64,000 bases of DNA from DATFDN01 sp963756545 (GTDB lineage: Bacteria > Pseudomonadota > Alphaproteobacteria > Acetobacterales > Acetobacteraceae): NCBI GenBank assembly GCA_963756545.1, contig CAVWNY010000008.1, positions 682,001 through 746,000 of the forward strand, read 5' to 3'. The notes beneath the pieces were generated by a model. The model did not search any database. It was not told the DNA's origin and saw only the letters and a program-made list of their open reading frames with translations. The position numbers were made by a program, and so were the translations under genes. Of this stretch, positions 63,301 to 64,000 are shown one piece after another (the first letter of the stretch is position 1; every line of letters starts with the position of its first letter).

Positions 63301-63498
63301 GGCCAGGGCGCCGGTTCGGAGCTGCGTCGCCCGCTCGGCATCGCCATCGTCGGCGGCCTGCTGGTGTCCCAGGCGCTCACGCTCTACACGACGCCGGTCA
63401 TCTATCTCTACCTCGATCGCCTCAGCCATCGGCTCAGCCGCCATCGACCGCGCCGCGCCGGAAAGCGGGTCGGCGTGTCCGAACCCGCCGGGGAATAG
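60379..63498 (+). CDS. RND multidrug efflux pump (MdtB/MuxB-type)
   Basis: A 1039-residue inner-membrane pump with twelve helices and two large periplasmic loops. The start NISSGFIRRPIATTLLMAGL and LPNVDFPTISVTAQLPGASP are of the MdtB/MdtC kind. The proton-relay aspartates are in TISVGFVVDDAIVMIENI, and the second helix bundle has GIVKKNAIMMIDFALEAER. It exports drugs, bile salts or metal chelates by proton antiport. Only one pump gene is present, whereas MdtBC-type systems have two. It is followed after 6 bases by a MarR regulator. Confidence 0.95.
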   Translation: MNISSGFIRRPIATTLLMAGLLIFGIASYALLPVAALPNVDFPTISVTAQLPGASPDIMASSVATPLEQQFASIPGLDSMSSTSGLGTTSITLQFDLSRDIDGAAGDVQAAINAAGGLLPKNLPAPPTYRKTNPADRAILIYAVTSDAMPIQDVDQYAYNVLAESLSRIPGVSQVDIAGQQTPAVHVQVNPDALAARGIGLDAVRTALVGATTDQPKGNLEGKSQEFALDTNDQLFDANAFRHVIIAYRNGAPVEVKNIGDVVSSSANPRTGAWYGTKRTELLLIRRAAGANTIAVVDQIKATLPRLEASIPGSVHVSLVSDRSLTIQASVKDVEFTLSITIGLVVLVIFLFLRTAWATIIPSVTVPLALVITAGVMYMLGYNLDNLSLMALTISVGFVVDDAIVMIENIVRYLEQGMSPFQAAIKGAGQIGFTIVSITFSLIAVFIPLLFMGGIIGRLFREFAVTVTIAVVASAFISLTLTPMMCARFLSRESEHSKGRFNRGAEAFFAWLVGGYDRGLKWVFRHQPLMLVLTLGLIVLTGVLYVEIPKGFIPEQDTGFIFGEADARQDISFAAMSGLERQFASIILKDPAVQGVVGFAGATGGNPSENTARMFIQLKPFDQRDPVRKVMARLRPEVAQVQGAKFYMQPGQDVTIGGRLEQAQYQYTLTDNNDAELNHWAPILLQKMQHMPQLSDVASDQQIASPHLALTIDRDTASRLGLSLGAIDQTLYDAFGQEQVTTIYTDTSQHKVILEVQPKFQDDPAALSHIYVASPSGAEVPLSAVARVTTKAEPLTVNHQGVFPAVTLSYNLAPGTSIGQAVDAIDAAEAQLHMPPTVQGAFAGTAQAFQSSLSSTPLLVAAAILVVYIVLGMLYESFIHPITILSALPSAGVGALIMLMATGNDLSLVALIGIILLIGIVKKNAIMMIDFALEAERNEDKSPLAAIHEACLLRFRPIMMTTMCALLGGLPLAIGQGAGSELRRPLGIAIVGGLLVSQALTLYTTPVIYLYLDRLSHRLSRHRPRRAGKRVGVSEPAGE

Positions 63499-63504
63499 CG
63501 TGTC

Positions 63505-63990
63505 GTGAGCGAGACCACCCAAGTTCGCCGCGGCCTCGGCTTCCTGCTCCAGGAGACATCGCGCCTGATGCGCCGGCGCTTCGTCCAGCACGCCCGCGAG
63601 GCCGGGCTGCGTCTGAACCGTTCCGAGGCCGCCGTCCTCGTGCATGTCTTCCACGCCCCGGGGATCAGCCAGGCCACTCTGGCGACCTATTTGGATATCG
63701 AGACCATCTCGGTGGTCCGCCTGATCGACAGCCTGCAAGCCGCCGAGCTCATCGAGCGGCGCCCCCATCCCACCGATCGGCGCATCCGCACCCTGTGGCT
63801 GACCGAGGCCGCCGGCCCGACGATCGTGCGAATCCAGGCCATCGCCCGGCTGGTACGTGCCCAGGCTCTGGCCGGGATCCCGGAAGAGCAACACGAGCGC
63901 CTGTTCGATCTGCTGAGCGTGGTTCGCACGAACCTCGAAACCGCCGGCGAGCCGGCCGATGTCCCGCGCGAGGCAGAGGTGGTGGGTTAG
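63505..63990 (+). CDS. MarR-family transcriptional regulator
   Basis: A 161-residue winged-helix regulator. The DNA-binding region is LRLNRSEAAVLVHVFHAPGISQATLATYLDIETISVVRLIDSLQAAELIERRPHPTDRRIRTLWLTE, with the wing DRR. It probably represses the pump operon until a ligand binds. The start is GTG, 6 bases after the pump stop. It is the last gene of the operon, ending 10 bases before the window edge. Confidence 0.9.
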   Translation: MSETTQVRRGLGFLLQETSRLMRRRFVQHAREAGLRLNRSEAAVLVHVFHAPGISQATLATYLDIETISVVRLIDSLQAAELIERRPHPTDRRIRTLWLTEAAGPTIVRIQAIARLVRAQALAGIPEEQHERLFDLLSVVRTNLETAGEPADVPREAEVVG

Positions 63991-64000
63991 CAGGCCTCGG

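Noticed and set aside
60979..63894. A 971-codon open frame on the minus strand
   Set aside because: It is antisense to the RND pump and MarR genes, lacks any recognisable domain, and is rich in Arg, His, Gln and Asp as expected for the mirror of GC-rich coding DNA.
1..64000. CRISPR array, tRNA or rRNA genes
   Set aside because: No regularly spaced identical repeats, cloverleaf genes or conserved rRNA segments were seen on either strand by eye.

Overview
The window is visibly GC-rich chromosomal DNA with dense gene packing, many 4-base start/stop overlaps and frequent GTG and TTG starts. Gene content points to an alphaproteobacterium, probably Rhodospirillales/Acetobacteraceae-like: a shortened HprK followed by RapZ, an EIIA-Man-type protein, HPr and Enzyme I, plus RlmH, Hsp33, CinA-C, RecX, malate synthase G and an NsrR/Ric nitrosative-stress pair. 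The taxonomic placement is inference. No rRNA, tRNA or CRISPR array was seen.

Layout. 1-10.6 kb (leftward): a regulatory phosphotransferase block (hprK, rapZ, EIIA, HPr, EI) runs into a hybrid histidine kinase, a NodT-type outer-membrane channel and a CBS protein; beyond it lie an enoyl-CoA hydratase, a DUF4239 membrane protein and a partial secreted protein. 10.7-17.4 kb: threonine/serine dehydratase, a second crotonase, a SWIB-domain protein, RidA, rlmH, dodecin, a family-9-like glycosyltransferase and glcB. 17.5-23.2 kb: one rightward operon of a TauD-like dioxygenase, a complete spermidine/iron-type ABC importer and a DUF1275 protein. 23.2-25.7 kb (leftward): a Rieske ring-hydroxylating dioxygenase operon. 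26-30.6 kb: cinA-C, recX, MFS, GNAT, hslO and a lipoprotein. 30.4-39 kb: c-di-GMP enzyme, enolase-superfamily enzyme, RTX-like protein, amidase and gamma-glutamyltransferase; four genes here carry single-base frameshifts. 39-52 kb: csaA, gpt, an enolase-superfamily dehydratase with its MFS carrier, an IS630 scar, a leftward thioesterase/SDR/amidase/PanE/solute-binding operon, and a divergent RbsA-type sugar ABC importer. 52.2-54.5 kb: an AT-rich foreign patch with an FkbM methyltransferase and a decayed IS5-family element. 54.5-64 kb: gentisate 1,2-dioxygenase, the NO-response pair, a frameshifted VOC protein, an SMP-30-like lactonase, and an RND efflux operon with a MarR regulator.

How genes work together. 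The PTS block has no sugar permease beside it, so it looks like a phosphorylation relay for regulation. Much of the rest is uptake and catabolism of organic acids, aromatics and sugar acids: transporters sit next to enolase-superfamily enzymes, amidases and dioxygenases.

Main points for a second look: (a) five genes have one-base frameshifts, and in four of them removing one base restores a GAGTC (GANTC) site, which suggests methylation-linked base-calling errors rather than real pseudogenes; (b) palindromic repeats sit in frame inside three coding regions, two of them right after the start codon; (c) two composite palindromic intergenic elements; (d) an IS630 remnant with an inverted middle segment that cuts an antitoxin-like gene; (e) a duplicated candidate NsrR operator. 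No wholly new defence or biosynthetic system was recognised.
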